The notes under the pieces: generated by a model
What the model was told of the DNA's origin: nothing
The model's database searches: none
Seen by the model: the letters and a program-made list of their open reading frames with translations, nothing else
Program-made: the position numbers and the translations under genes
Assembly: GCA_002449535.1 (NCBI GenBank)
Contig: DJWZ01000088.1
Location: forward strand, 1 to 25,298
Reading direction: 5' to 3'
Source of the DNA: Prevotellaceae bacterium UBA7017
GTDB taxonomy: Bacteria > Bacteroidota > Bacteroidia > Bacteroidales > Bacteroidaceae
DNA length: 25,298 nucleotides
Shown: positions 1 to 7,946 of the stretch, piece by piece
How the letters are laid out: each line of letters starts with the position of its first letter
Numbering within the stretch: the first letter of the stretch is position 1

Positions 1-1109
1 GCTGTGAGATAGTCTTTGCGCCAGTCAGCTCCAAAAATGGTGGTGCTGTTGCTGGTGAATCCTAAGATAGCCTTGAGTTCTCCATCTATCATGCGTTGTT
101 TCTTCGACTGTACATAGTCTCCAACAGCGTATTCTTTTGTTGCCACACTGTACTCCTTACCATAACGGAAACGGTCAACGGCGAAGTTGGCCTGCAATGA
201 GTTGCGACTGGTAAACTTGTAAATGCCACCAACGTTCCAACGCAGTCCTTTATAACGCATCTCATAGTCAGTACCGCCCGTGATGTCGTCTCGCGTTTCA
301 GGGCGCGAGGTAATCTTATATGAATAGTCTAAACCCGCATTGAGTGCCAAATGCTGGTTGGGTGAATAGGTGAATTTCTGCCCGACGATGTTGGAACGGT
401 AACCCGTAAAGAGTGGGGCGATGGAAGGCTGCGTTTCTGTGTCAGAGCCCTTTATATATTCGAGGTCGTTATTGCGATAGCTGTTGGCACAATCATGTGA
501 GAACGAGGTATAGGAACCAAAACCGTTTTTATAGATATCGAGTGTGACGTTCTCTGTCAATATACCGTGCCCACTAATCCTGGTTCCACTAGTGATACTG
601 ACCAACTGGTCGGTAGGCTGGTCGGTGATGATGTTGATGACACCTGCAATGGCATCGGAACCGTAAAGCGACGAAGCGGCTCCGTCGAGAATCTCAATAC
701 GTTTTACACGAGCCATATTGATACGGTTGAGATCTACATTGTTGGAGATGTCACCATTGAGTTTCTGACCATTGATGAGGACCAGAATATATTTGTTGCC
801 CAGACCGTTGAGGCGCAGGAATGTTCCCATTGAATTGGGGGCCATTGATACCTGGGGCATCATACGGGTGAGTGCACCGTCGAAGGTGCTGATACCCTGT
901 TCGCTAATTTCCTGAGCAGAGAGTACGTGGACGGGTGTTGTTGTACTTTTCAGTCGCTGGTGATGGCCTGAGCCAGTCACGACAACGGGATTAAGATTAT
1001 ATTTATGACTGATGGCGGCAGAGTCACTGCGCGTCATCTTATGAATTTGTGAAAAAGCAGTACTCCCCAAAGAGAGCACTGCCATAAGGATAAATAATGA
1101 TTTTTTCAT
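1..1109 (-). CDS. TonB-dependent outer-membrane receptor, 3' end outside window
   Basis: I read this frame directly from the minus strand. It starts at ATG 1109 and stays open for 369 codons to the window edge, so the C-terminal barrel is missing. A signal peptide (MKKSLFILMAVLSLGSTAFS) is followed by a TonB-box-like NPVVVTGSG and a plug domain with LRLNGLGNKYILVLINGQKL, RVKRIEILDGAASSLYGSDA and GVINIIT, all typical of the BtuB/FepA type. The following residues look like alternating beta strands of the barrel. It starts 9 bases after the stop of the CbiK-like lipoprotein gene, so it is probably the third gene of the riboswitch-controlled uptake operon. The substrate cannot be read from sequence; a corrinoid or other tetrapyrrole is inferred from context. 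Confidence 0.93.
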   Translation of the reverse strand, partial: MKKSLFILMAVLSLGSTAFSQIHKMTRSDSAAISHKYNLNPVVVTGSGHHQRLKSTTTPVHVLSAQEISEQGISTFDGALTRMMPQVSMAPNSMGTFLRLNGLGNKYILVLINGQKLNGDISNNVDLNRINMARVKRIEILDGAASSLYGSDAIAGVINIITDQPTDQLVSITSGTRISGHGILTENVTLDIYKNGFGSYTSFSHDCANSYRNNDLEYIKGSDTETQPSIAPLFTGYRSNIVGQKFTYSPNQHLALNAGLDYSYKITSRPETRDDITGGTDYEMRYKGLRWNVGGIYKFTSRNSLQANFAVDRFRYGKEYSVATKEYAVGDYVQSKKQRMIDGELKAILGFTSNSTTIFGADWRKDYLT

Positions 1110-1118
1110 GATTACAAA

Positions 1119-2258
1119 TTACTCAGTTCCATCGTTGGAATGAAACCAGTCAAGGTCAACCTCCTGAGCTTCTTTGGTATGATTAATCCACAGTTGACGA
1201 ATAGCGGGATAAGACAGCAGACCCTTGACAACCATAGTCTCGTCATTGCAGGTATAGCTACCACCACGAGTATCGGCAAAGTAAACCTTCCAACTGGTTT
1301 CTTCGTACTCACCAGTCTCTTCGTTCTTAATCCATCCAGCATCGTCGCCAGCCATATCGTTGTTGGCATGGTCGCCGGCGATAGACATCAAGGGAGCACA
1401 GAAAACCTTACTACCGCTGGTGATGCTGGCTATCTGCATACGATTCTTGACGTCGGTCTTGAAGTTACCCATCATATCGACGGTACCTACGAAGTAGTTA
1501 TTGGCATAGGGCTTGTTCATAGCACGAAGCACATTCTCCAACTGAGTGTAGCGAATGTTAGCCTTATAAGTATCATACTCGTCAGGATTACCATGACCCA
1601 TGAAGAGCATAGCACCCTCAGCGGCTTTCGTACCGTAAATCTTATCCAACTCTACGGCCAGATTCTTGACGTCGTTTGCTTCTGTCACATCATCGCTGCC
1701 AGTAGCCATCAGCGGCGTACCTAGATGCAGCTTCACCGTCTTCAGGTAGCTGTTGTCAAGGTCGTTGTTACCGTTGTTGGCAAAGTCTTTCAGCGCATTC
1801 ACTACGCGACCGTACTCCTCACCCGGGATGACCTGTAGCGACTGTACGGTGATGTCTGCATACTTCTCGTGGCCAAAGGCATTCAGCCAACGCTCCGGAG
1901 CGTAGTAGTTGCGAACCTGAGCAGGTTTCACGGGGTCATACTGGTGCTCGCCGGCAGCTGCACGGTTGCGGCAGATGGCAGAAGAGAATGAGATGTAGAC
2001 ATCATAGCCGGGGAATTCCTTCTTGTAGGCATCGACTGTGGCGTCGAAATCATCGAAAGCATCCTGCCATGTGGAGCCGAAGGCTACAAGCAGCAGAGCC
2101 TTGTCGCTTTTCTTCTGGTCATGTACTGTCTGGCGGACAATGTCCTGATACTTTTGTTCGTTGTTCTGGGTGTCATCACTGTCACTCGAGCACGCAGTAA
2201 AGCTTGCGCTCACGAGCACTGCCATAGTGGCAAGCATGAAAAACTTAATCTTCTTCAT
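1119..2258 (-). CDS. CbiK-like (sirohydrochlorin cobaltochelatase family) lipoprotein, exported
   Basis: This 379-residue protein has an N-terminal lipoprotein signal with lipobox cysteine C23, followed by an acidic stretch (SSDSDD). The rest matches the anaerobic cobaltochelatase CbiK: LLLVAFGSTWQDAF near residue 55, MGHGNP with His222, and PLMSIAGDHANNDMAGDD with His297. The two histidines correspond to the metal-binding pair known in CbiK. It is longer than cytoplasmic CbiK because of the export signal and an extra loop near residues 306-323. The gene overlaps the end of the BtuB-like gene by 14 bases, which suggests translational coupling under the cobalamin riboswitch. CbiK normally inserts cobalt into sirohydrochlorin; an exported form in an uptake operon may instead bind or load tetrapyrroles outside the inner membrane. 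The family call is firm and the role is open. Confidence 0.9.
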   Translation of the reverse strand: MKKIKFFMLATMAVLVSASFTACSSDSDDTQNNEQKYQDIVRQTVHDQKKSDKALLLVAFGSTWQDAFDDFDATVDAYKKEFPGYDVYISFSSAICRNRAAAGEHQYDPVKPAQVRNYYAPERWLNAFGHEKYADITVQSLQVIPGEEYGRVVNALKDFANNGNNDLDNSYLKTVKLHLGTPLMATGSDDVTEANDVKNLAVELDKIYGTKAAEGAMLFMGHGNPDEYDTYKANIRYTQLENVLRAMNKPYANNYFVGTVDMMGNFKTDVKNRMQIASITSGSKVFCAPLMSIAGDHANNDMAGDDAGWIKNEETGEYEETSWKVYFADTRGGSYTCNDETMVVKGLLSYPAIRQLWINHTKEAQEVDLDWFHSNDGTE

Positions 2259-4383
2259 AATCGTTGTTTTTAAAGTTAGACTTATAATTATTTTTTAGAT
2301 TCTTTCCGTGACGGAAGCGGATGGTCAGTGTGCCATAGACAGTCGTACCTGGGGTGTTGGTACCCAAGTGTAATCCGTGGTCGGTACTGTCCACGTAGTT
2401 GAAGATGTTATCCACACCGGCTTCCAAGCGCCATTGCCATTTCTTGCTGTGCCCCAAGTCGTGGGTGGTCGCTATGCGCCATATCTGATATCCCTTACCA
2501 TCGCCGTTTACCTGATAGTAGCGTTTGCTGGACAGTCGGCCGTAAACACCTACTCCTAAGCCATAATCCGTACCAAAACGATGATTCCATGTGGCATAGG
2601 CATTAGCTTTGTGATGGGCCATGCCGTCAATCACCACCTTATCGAGTTCGTGCGTTGTCTCGTTATACACCTCTGCCTCTGTGTCCAAATAGCTGTAACC
2701 CAAACCAAACGTCCATTCACGCAAGGCATAGCGGGCGGTGAAATCTATCCCATAGGTACGCGCACTTTCCATATTCTTATACTGGCGTACCTTGCTGAGT
2801 GTCTCACCGTACTGCTGACGATACTGGTTAGGAGCCTGCGAATGGGAAACAGTGACGAGGGTTATCATATCCTTCAAGCGATTGTAATAGCCAGTCAGCG
2901 ATAGGGTCAGGTTGCCAATGGTATATTCCGGACCCAGCGAGAAGTAGTTGCTCGTTTGAGGCTTGAGGTCCATATTGCCCACGTAAAGCATAATCTGTGA
3001 CATCTCCTTCACATAACGATAGCGCTGCTCCTTCAAGGTGGGAGTTTTAAAACCCTGACTCCAGGTCGCACGCAAACGGAGATTGTTCAGACTGAACATT
3101 GCAGAGACTTTTGGCGACAGATGCCAGCCAAACTGTTGGTTGCGAATGAGTCGCAAGCCTCCTGTCATTTGCAATTTCGAATGCTTGCCCAATGCCTGTT
3201 GCCATTCGTCCTGCACATACAGCGCCTCTGTATTGTCGCTGGCTTCCTGCCCCTCAATACTGGTAGGACCCTTCAACCAGTCATAGCGATACTCAAAGCC
3301 TGTACTCAACTGGTTGTTGTAGGGCAATTGGAACACGCTCTTCAAGTGGGCCATCAGTCGTTGTTGGTCACTCTGCAGTTGTTGCTGACCAGGGAAATAG
3401 GGAAAGTCCAATACGAAGTTGCCGTTGTTGTCAATGCCCTCGGTAGTAACGATAGAGGTGAACTCATGAAAGTAGGCATGTTTGTTCCAGTCCACATCCA
3501 AGGTCAGCAAGTTCTTACCCATCGTCCACTTGCCGCCAATGGCAGCAGAGGCGTTCTTGTACTGCATATCGTAGTACGTCACGTCATACTTCGGATATTT
3601 TCCCTGGGGACGATAGATGCCACGACGATGATAACTGCCTTCTGCATAAAGTTCCATATCACGATTCAACTGGAAGGTCAGTCGCTCGGATATATTCCAA
3701 CTGGTCTTGCGGTTTGCAGTCATGCGATGTGAGTCATAGATAGGTTCCTCAAATGGCGACGTATACTCTGTGGTGGTATTTCGCCAGCCGTCCGTATGCT
3801 GCAGGTGGAAGTTGGTGTAGCTCGACAACTTGCCATATCGCACAGCCAGTCCATTGTGCTGACGCAGGTCGCCATAGCTGCCGCCACGGGTGGTATTCTC
3901 TACCAAGAGCCCCTCGTTGTGCTTCTTGGTGATGATATTCACTACACCAGCAATGGCATCCGAACCATAAAGGGCACTGGAGGCACCCTTGACGATCTCT
4001 ATTCTTTCGATGTTCTGCGGATCGATGAGACTTAGGTCGTTCTCGCCACCGACATCACCATGGATGCGCTTGCCATCAACAAGTATCAGGATGTAGTTGT
4101 TGCCTAAGCCGTTGAGCTGCATCTGACTGCCCATGTCGCCTTCGTTGAAGTCGAATGAGGCCGCTAGACCTGCCAGAATGTCCTCCAGGTTCCTGCCGCC
4201 ATAGTTGCGCAACATCTTGCTGGTGATTACCTCCGTCTGTACGGGCGCATCTTTCAGCAGGTGCTGTGTACCAGTACCCGTCACCACAACCTCCTGCAAA
4301 CTATCCGTACGCACAATCTTGGTTTGTGCTGACATACCGACAGCCAGAAGCCATAGGCTAATAGCCAATTTTATTCTCATCAT
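2245..4383 (-). CDS. btuB: BtuB-like TonB-dependent vitamin B12/corrinoid receptor
   Basis: An outer-membrane receptor of about 712 residues. I place the start at the ATG-ATG pair at 4383/4380, which follows a purine-rich leader and begins a clear signal peptide (IKLAISLWLLAVGMSA). The upstream in-frame ATG at 4422 would lie in the riboswitch expression platform. A TonB box (QEVVVTGTG) precedes the plug, which shows LNGLGNNYILILVDGKRIHG, NIERIEIVKGASSALYGSDA and GVVNIITKKH, followed by about 22 barrel strands. The barrel's expected last strand (TVYGTLTIRF) is followed by an unusual 22-residue hydrophilic tail that overlaps the next gene. The cobalamin riboswitch immediately upstream supports a corrinoid substrate. 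It would work with inner-membrane TonB and an ABC transporter encoded elsewhere. Confidence 0.93.
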   Translation of the reverse strand: MMRIKLAISLWLLAVGMSAQTKIVRTDSLQEVVVTGTGTQHLLKDAPVQTEVITSKMLRNYGGRNLEDILAGLAASFDFNEGDMGSQMQLNGLGNNYILILVDGKRIHGDVGGENDLSLIDPQNIERIEIVKGASSALYGSDAIAGVVNIITKKHNEGLLVENTTRGGSYGDLRQHNGLAVRYGKLSSYTNFHLQHTDGWRNTTTEYTSPFEEPIYDSHRMTANRKTSWNISERLTFQLNRDMELYAEGSYHRRGIYRPQGKYPKYDVTYYDMQYKNASAAIGGKWTMGKNLLTLDVDWNKHAYFHEFTSIVTTEGIDNNGNFVLDFPYFPGQQQLQSDQQRLMAHLKSVFQLPYNNQLSTGFEYRYDWLKGPTSIEGQEASDNTEALYVQDEWQQALGKHSKLQMTGGLRLIRNQQFGWHLSPKVSAMFSLNNLRLRATWSQGFKTPTLKEQRYRYVKEMSQIMLYVGNMDLKPQTSNYFSLGPEYTIGNLTLSLTGYYNRLKDMITLVTVSHSQAPNQYRQQYGETLSKVRQYKNMESARTYGIDFTARYALREWTFGLGYSYLDTEAEVYNETTHELDKVVIDGMAHHKANAYATWNHRFGTDYGLGVGVYGRLSSKRYYQVNGDGKGYQIWRIATTHDLGHSKKWQWRLEAGVDNIFNYVDSTDHGLHLGTNTPGTTVYGTLTIRFRHGKNLKNNYKSNFKNNDYEED

Positions 4384-4398
4384 TTTTTCTTTTTTCCG

Positions 4399-4600
4399 CA
4401 CCGCTAACTCCTGAGCGGGCATACGTTAGAAATAGGCAGGTCTTCATGACTCTCTCCAGGTTACCTTACCTTCCCGAGTTATACTCAGTGGCGTTATACA
4501 GGCAAGCCCAATAATGGAGATTACAGCTGCAGGAACAGTTCCGGACTCTCACCGGATTCCCTTACATCAGGCGGCATCGGCCACCGGATTGCCATATTTC
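4399..4600 (-). promoter_or_regulatory. cobalamin riboswitch (upstream of btuB-like operon)
   Basis: On the minus strand, the conserved aptamer core lies at 4521-4565, reading GGGAATCCGGTGAGAGTCC and then CTGTTCCTGCAGCTGTAA. The B12 box lies at 4435-4451 (AGTCATGAAGACCTGCC, close to the canonical AGYCMGGAGACCTGCC). After the aptamer, a hairpin at 4401-4418 (CCGCT, 8-base loop, AGCGG) carries an AGGAG-like sequence in its loop, 18 bases before the ATG pair. It is a plausible expression platform that reduces translation when cobalamin is bound. The aptamer assignment is strong; the switching mechanism is inferred. Confidence 0.93.
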
Positions 4601-4605
4601 GGATG

Positions 4606-4635
4606 CAAAATTACAAAAAATATACGAAAACCAAA
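4606..4635 (-). promoter_or_regulatory. Bacteroidota-type promoter for the riboswitch/btuB operon
   Basis: Minus strand: the -7 box TAATTTTG (4606-4613) is preceded by TTTG (4632-4635) with an 18-base spacer, matching the TTTG...TAnnTTTG consensus. Transcription would start near 4599, at the 5' edge of the riboswitch. A second -7-like box, TACCTTTG, lies upstream at 4702-4709 without a clear partner. Confidence 0.7.
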
Positions 4636-4649
4636 ACGAAAACGAAAAC
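4626..4649. repeat. 6 bp tandem repeat, four units
   Basis: Units read gaaaac, caaaac, gaaaac, gaaaac. The array lies in the divergent promoter region and overlaps the presumed -33 element of the btuB promoter, so a change of unit number could alter what lies upstream of that promoter. Confidence 0.7.
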
Positions 4650-4750
4650 TTTTTTTATTTTTGTTTGTGTTTTCGAGCGAAAGAACCTTCGACAGTCAAG
4701 TCAAAGGTACAATTTTTTTCTTATATAATGCATATTTCAAGGATTTTTTT

Positions 4751-4758
4751 TAACTTTG
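4751..4758 (+). promoter_or_regulatory. -7 box of the cob operon promoter
   Basis: TAACTTTG fits TAnnTTTG. It ends 19 bases before the cobB ATG, leaving a leader of roughly 12 bases. No convincing TTTG is seen at the -33 spacing. There is no room for a riboswitch in this leader. Confidence 0.6.
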
Positions 4759-4777
4759 CAGCAAAATTACCCCATCA

Positions 4778-6043
4778 ATGGCACCTAAAACAACATTTTT
4801 GATAGCAGCACCAACCAGTGGCTCGGGCAAGACAACGATAGCCAGAGGGCTTATGGCATTGTTGACTCAGAAAGGTTACAAGGTGCAGCCCTTCAAGTGC
4901 GGACCTGACTATATCGACACAAAATTTCATGAGTCAGTATGTGGCAGACCCAGCATCAACCTTGACACGTTTATGGCCTCAAAGGAGCATGTACAGGGGT
5001 CGTTTGCCCACTATGGTGCCGATGCTGACATTTGTATCGTAGAAGGGATGATGGGTCTTTTCGACGGTTACGATCGCGACAAGGGATCGTCGGCTGAGAT
5101 TGCTGCTATACTGGGGATTCCCGTGGTGTTAGTGGTGGATGCGAAGTCGGCTGCTTACTCTATGGCACCGCTTCTGCAGGGCTTCATTAACTTCCGTAAG
5201 GATGTACGCATTGCAGGCGTTATATTTAATAAGGTGGGATCTGAAAAACATTTCCAGATGCTTCAACAGGTGTGCGATGACCTTGGTATAGAGTGCTTTG
5301 GATATTTGCCCAAGCAGACAGTGTTTGAACAAAGCTCGCGTTATTTGGGACTTGACTTCTCTGAAAAGTCAGAGGACGGGAAGCTGATGACCATGTTAGA
5401 GCAATACGTCGGATGGGAGAGATTAACTGAACTGAATGTTCCCACGCCGGGAACATTTTATTCCCAGTGTGGGAACATTTTATTCCCAGTGTGGGAACAA
5501 TCTGTGCTCTGTGCTTGCAATGCTGAGAGCTTTAGCTTTGTCTACCAGGAGAATATAGACCGCTTTTCGTCTGTGAGGTATTTCGATCCAGAGACAGAGG
5601 TTCCTTCTTTCGAAGGCATCGATCTTCTCTACCTGCCTGGCGGCTATCCGGAAAAACATCTGGAGGCTTTGGTAAAGAATGAGGCTTGTCGCAAGACTGT
5701 CAAGGAGTATGCAGAGCATGGTGGAAGAATTGTAGCCGAATGTGGCGGTATGATGTATCTTTGCGAAAAGATTGTGACAGATGATGGGGAATTCCCTATG
5801 TGCGGCGTGCTGCCATACGCTATCACGGCCCGAAAGGCCGATAGGAAACTCTCGTTGGGCTATCGTCGGTTCGAACTCGACGGAAAGGAGTATCGGGGAC
5901 ATGAGTTCCACTATACACAATTTATGGGAGAAGTACCCCAAAGCATCGTCCAAGTATATGATGCAAAGGGAAATCCTGTGCCGACACCAGTATTGAAACA
6001 GGGGAATGTCCTGGCAAGCTATACACACCTCTATCAGATATGA
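4778..6043 (+). CDS. cobB: cobyrinate a,c-diamide synthase (CobB/CbiA)
   Basis: A 421-residue, two-domain ATP- and glutamine-dependent amidase that converts cobyrinate (or hydrogenobyrinate) to its a,c-diamide. The N-terminal ATPase domain begins with the P-loop APTSGSGKTT (residues 11-20), followed by KCGPDYID and VEGMMGLFDG. The C-terminal class I glutaminase domain starts near NAESFSFVYQENID, has LYLPGGYPE, the nucleophile C322 in VAECGGMMYLCE, and HEFHYTQF near the end. The linker between domains (about residues 219-241) is encoded by three 22 bp palindromic repeats, an unusual in-frame insertion. It is first in the cob operon, and its stop overlaps the next start (ATGA). The gene is also called cbiA; sequence alone does not separate the two pathway variants. 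Confidence 0.96.
   Translation: MAPKTTFLIAAPTSGSGKTTIARGLMALLTQKGYKVQPFKCGPDYIDTKFHESVCGRPSINLDTFMASKEHVQGSFAHYGADADICIVEGMMGLFDGYDRDKGSSAEIAAILGIPVVLVVDAKSAAYSMAPLLQGFINFRKDVRIAGVIFNKVGSEKHFQMLQQVCDDLGIECFGYLPKQTVFEQSSRYLGLDFSEKSEDGKLMTMLEQYVGWERLTELNVPTPGTFYSQCGNILFPVWEQSVLCACNAESFSFVYQENIDRFSSVRYFDPETEVPSFEGIDLLYLPGGYPEKHLEALVKNEACRKTVKEYAEHGGRIVAECGGMMYLCEKIVTDDGEFPMCGVLPYAITARKADRKLSLGYRRFELDGKEYRGHEFHYTQFMGEVPQSIVQVYDAKGNPVPTPVLKQGNVLASYTHLYQI
5433..5498 (+). repeat. three 22 bp palindromic tandem repeats inside cobB
   Basis: Units lie at 5433-5454, 5455-5476 and 5477-5498. The last two are identical (ATTTTATTCCCAGTGTGGGAAC read as two parts: ATTTTA then TTCCCAGTGTGGGAAC); the first is diverged (GTTCCCACGCCGGGAAC core). 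Each core is an inverted repeat, TTCCCA/TGGGAA. Total length is 66 bp, which keeps the cobB frame and adds 22 residues to the interdomain linker. Confidence 0.9.
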
Positions 6044-6492
6044 AGCAGATATACACAAAGACGGGAGATTTTGGCACGACCAGCTTACGTGACGGCGTTC
6101 GTGTGAACAAGGATGACTTGCGCATCGAAACCAATGGGGAGATAGACATGCTTAACTCCCTGATTGGACTTATAGCAGAGGAAAATCAACTTTTGAATGA
6201 TATACAGCGAGAACTGATGACGGTGATGAGTCATGTGGCAACGCCTGATGGCAGGCAGAACCCGCGTCAGTTGCACTGCGACGAGTTAACGACCCGAATG
6301 GAACAAGTCATTGATGCCTCCAAGGCGCCTACTGGCTTTGTCCTGCCACGTGGTATAGCTCACGTGGCAAGGGCTCAATGCCGCACTGCAGAACGTCGTC
6401 TATGGACTGTACATCGACAGCATCCTCTCGATGAGAGTATCCTCAGGATGATGAACCGTCTTTCCGATTATCTATTTGTACTGGCAAACTAA
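6040..6492 (+). CDS. pduO: PduO-type ATP:cob(I)alamin adenosyltransferase, cob operon copy
   Basis: A compact 150-residue PduO-family enzyme that transfers the adenosyl group of ATP to cob(I)alamin or a related corrinoid. It shows the N-terminal KTGDFGTTSL ATP-binding motif, RVNKDDLRIETNGEIDMLNS, and the C-terminal FVLPRG, AQCRTAERRL and NRLSDYLFVLA motifs. It is shorter than most family members (about 180-200) because the middle helices are reduced. The start overlaps the cobB stop by 4 bases and cobQ follows after 5 bases, so adenosylation is built into the operon before amidation by CobQ. A second, longer paralogue lies at 14492. Confidence 0.93.
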   Translation: MKQIYTKTGDFGTTSLRDGVRVNKDDLRIETNGEIDMLNSLIGLIAEENQLLNDIQRELMTVMSHVATPDGRQNPRQLHCDELTTRMEQVIDASKAPTGFVLPRGIAHVARAQCRTAERRLWTVHRQHPLDESILRMMNRLSDYLFVLAN

Positions 6493-6497
6493 AAAGG

Positions 6498-7946
6498 ATG
6501 AAACCAATACTCCACCCAATTATGTTAGCAGGAACGGGCAGCGATGTAGGTAAAAGCATTGTTGCTACAGCTTTTTGTCGTATCTTCAAACAGGACGGCT
6601 ATCGTCCCGCACCATTCAAGGCGCAGAATATGGCACTCAACTCTTATGCAACACCAGAAGGGCTGGAGATAGGTCGTGCGCAGGCTGTGCAGGCTGAAGC
6701 AGCTGGTATCCCTTGTCATACAGATATGAATCCCCTGCTGCTCAAACCCAGCTCTGATCATACTTCACAAGTAGTGCTCAATGGTAAGCCAATAGGCAAC
6801 AAGAATGCTTATGACTATTGGCGAGGTAAGGGACAAGAGGTGAGAGGTGAGAGAATAGACTTCCGTGCAGAAGTCTGCAAAGCCTTCGACCGATTGGCTA
6901 CCCAATACGACCCGATTGTGATGGAGGGCGCAGGAAGTATTTCCGAAATAAACTTGAGAGATACTGACTTGGTGAATCTTCCGATGGCTCGTTATGCAAA
7001 AGCCGATGTCATCTTGGTGGGTGATATCGACAGGGGAGGGATCTTTGCTTCCGTCTATGGCAGTATCATGTTGCAGACACCGGAAGACAGAAAACTCATC
7101 AAAGGTATTATCATCAATAAGTTTCGCGGCGATATGCGACTCTTCGAGGAGGGCCGAAAGATGCTGGAGGATATCTGTGGCGTGCCCGTATTGGGCGTTA
7201 TACCTTATTACAAAGACATCTTTATTGAGGAAGAAGACTCTGTAAGTCTTGAAAAGAAACAGCGTGAATTGGCGGAAGGAAAGGTGAACGTTGCAGTTGT
7301 ACTATTGCGCCATATCAGTAACTTTACAGACTTCGATACATTGGAGCGTGACCCTCGCGTTAACCTCTTCTATACAAATAATGTGTCGGACATCAGTCGG
7401 GCTGACATCATCATCCTGCCTGGCACGAAGGCAACACTTGATGATTTGTTGGAACTACGCCGCAACGGTTGTGCGCGGGCTATCATTCGCGCTCATCGTG
7501 ACGGGAAGAAGATAGTGGGTATCTGTGGCGGCTATCAGATGCTGGGACAGACCGTCAGCGACCCTGACGGCATTGAGGGAACTATTGCCAGCCTGCCGGG
7601 ACTGGGACTGTTGCCTATCCATACCACGATGACTCATGAGAAGACTACACGGCAGGTTTCCTTCCGATTCGATGGCCAGGAGTGCTGGGGCTATGAGATT
7701 CATCAAGGTGTCAGCGATACTGACCAGCCATTTATGCAGATGGAGCATTGTATCGGAACCTATATTCATGGTTTCCTCGATAATGCAACTGTCATTGATT
7801 TCCTTCTCAGGGGGAAAACGGGAGAAAAAGTGTCTGCTCAAAGCTATGCCGACTTCAAGAATCAGCAGTATGACTTGTTGGCTGACCACGTGCGACGTTA
7901 CGTGGATATTCCCCAACTCTACAAAATACTTCAAGGCGATGATTAA
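6498..7946 (+). CDS. cobQ: adenosylcobyric acid synthase (CobQ/CbiP)
   Basis: A 482-residue glutamine-dependent amidase that adds four amides (b, d, e, g) to adenosylcobyrinate a,c-diamide. The N-terminal domain has MLAGTGSDVGKS and FKAQNMALNSYATPEGLEIG, both characteristic, then VMEGAGSISEINLRDTDLVN and VGDIDRGGIFAS. The glutaminase domain has the nucleophile C343 in IVGICGGYQMLG, and GYEIHQG and GTYIHGFLDN near the end. Residues about 109-120 (RGKGQEVRGERI) are encoded by a 7 bp tandem repeat. The gene sits 5 bases after pduO and overlaps cobD by 8 bases. Length is normal for the family. Confidence 0.97.
   Translation: MKPILHPIMLAGTGSDVGKSIVATAFCRIFKQDGYRPAPFKAQNMALNSYATPEGLEIGRAQAVQAEAAGIPCHTDMNPLLLKPSSDHTSQVVLNGKPIGNKNAYDYWRGKGQEVRGERIDFRAEVCKAFDRLATQYDPIVMEGAGSISEINLRDTDLVNLPMARYAKADVILVGDIDRGGIFASVYGSIMLQTPEDRKLIKGIIINKFRGDMRLFEEGRKMLEDICGVPVLGVIPYYKDIFIEEEDSVSLEKKQRELAEGKVNVAVVLLRHISNFTDFDTLERDPRVNLFYTNNVSDISRADIIILPGTKATLDDLLELRRNGCARAIIRAHRDGKKIVGICGGYQMLGQTVSDPDGIEGTIASLPGLGLLPIHTTMTHEKTTRQVSFRFDGQECWGYEIHQGVSDTDQPFMQMEHCIGTYIHGFLDNATVIDFLLRGKTGEKVSAQSYADFKNQQYDLLADHVRRYVDIPQLYKILQGDD
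6823..6857 (+). repeat. 7 bp tandem repeat inside cobQ
   Basis: Five units: gaggtaa, gggacaa, gaggtga, gaggtga, gagaata. This is the reverse complement of the TCACCTC/TTACCTC units found in cobT, upstream of the flavoprotein and before metH. It encodes a polar stretch just before the VMEGAGS domain. Confidence 0.75.

Noticed and set aside
1140..1724. Long plus-strand frames opposite the CbiK-like gene, btuB and metH
   Set aside because: They mirror real genes on the other strand, which carry clear family motifs.
4514..4753. Plus-strand 79-codon frame in the divergent region
   Set aside because: It is antisense to the first riboswitch and ends in low-complexity AT sequence before the cobB promoter.
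5433..5498. CRISPR-like look of three regularly spaced palindromic units
   Set aside because: Units are contiguous with no unique spacers, only three copies, no cas genes, and they are translated as part of cobB.
7636..7938. Upstream extension of the cobD frame
   Set aside because: It overlaps cobQ in another frame and has no aminotransferase-like sequence; the family fold begins after ATG 7939.
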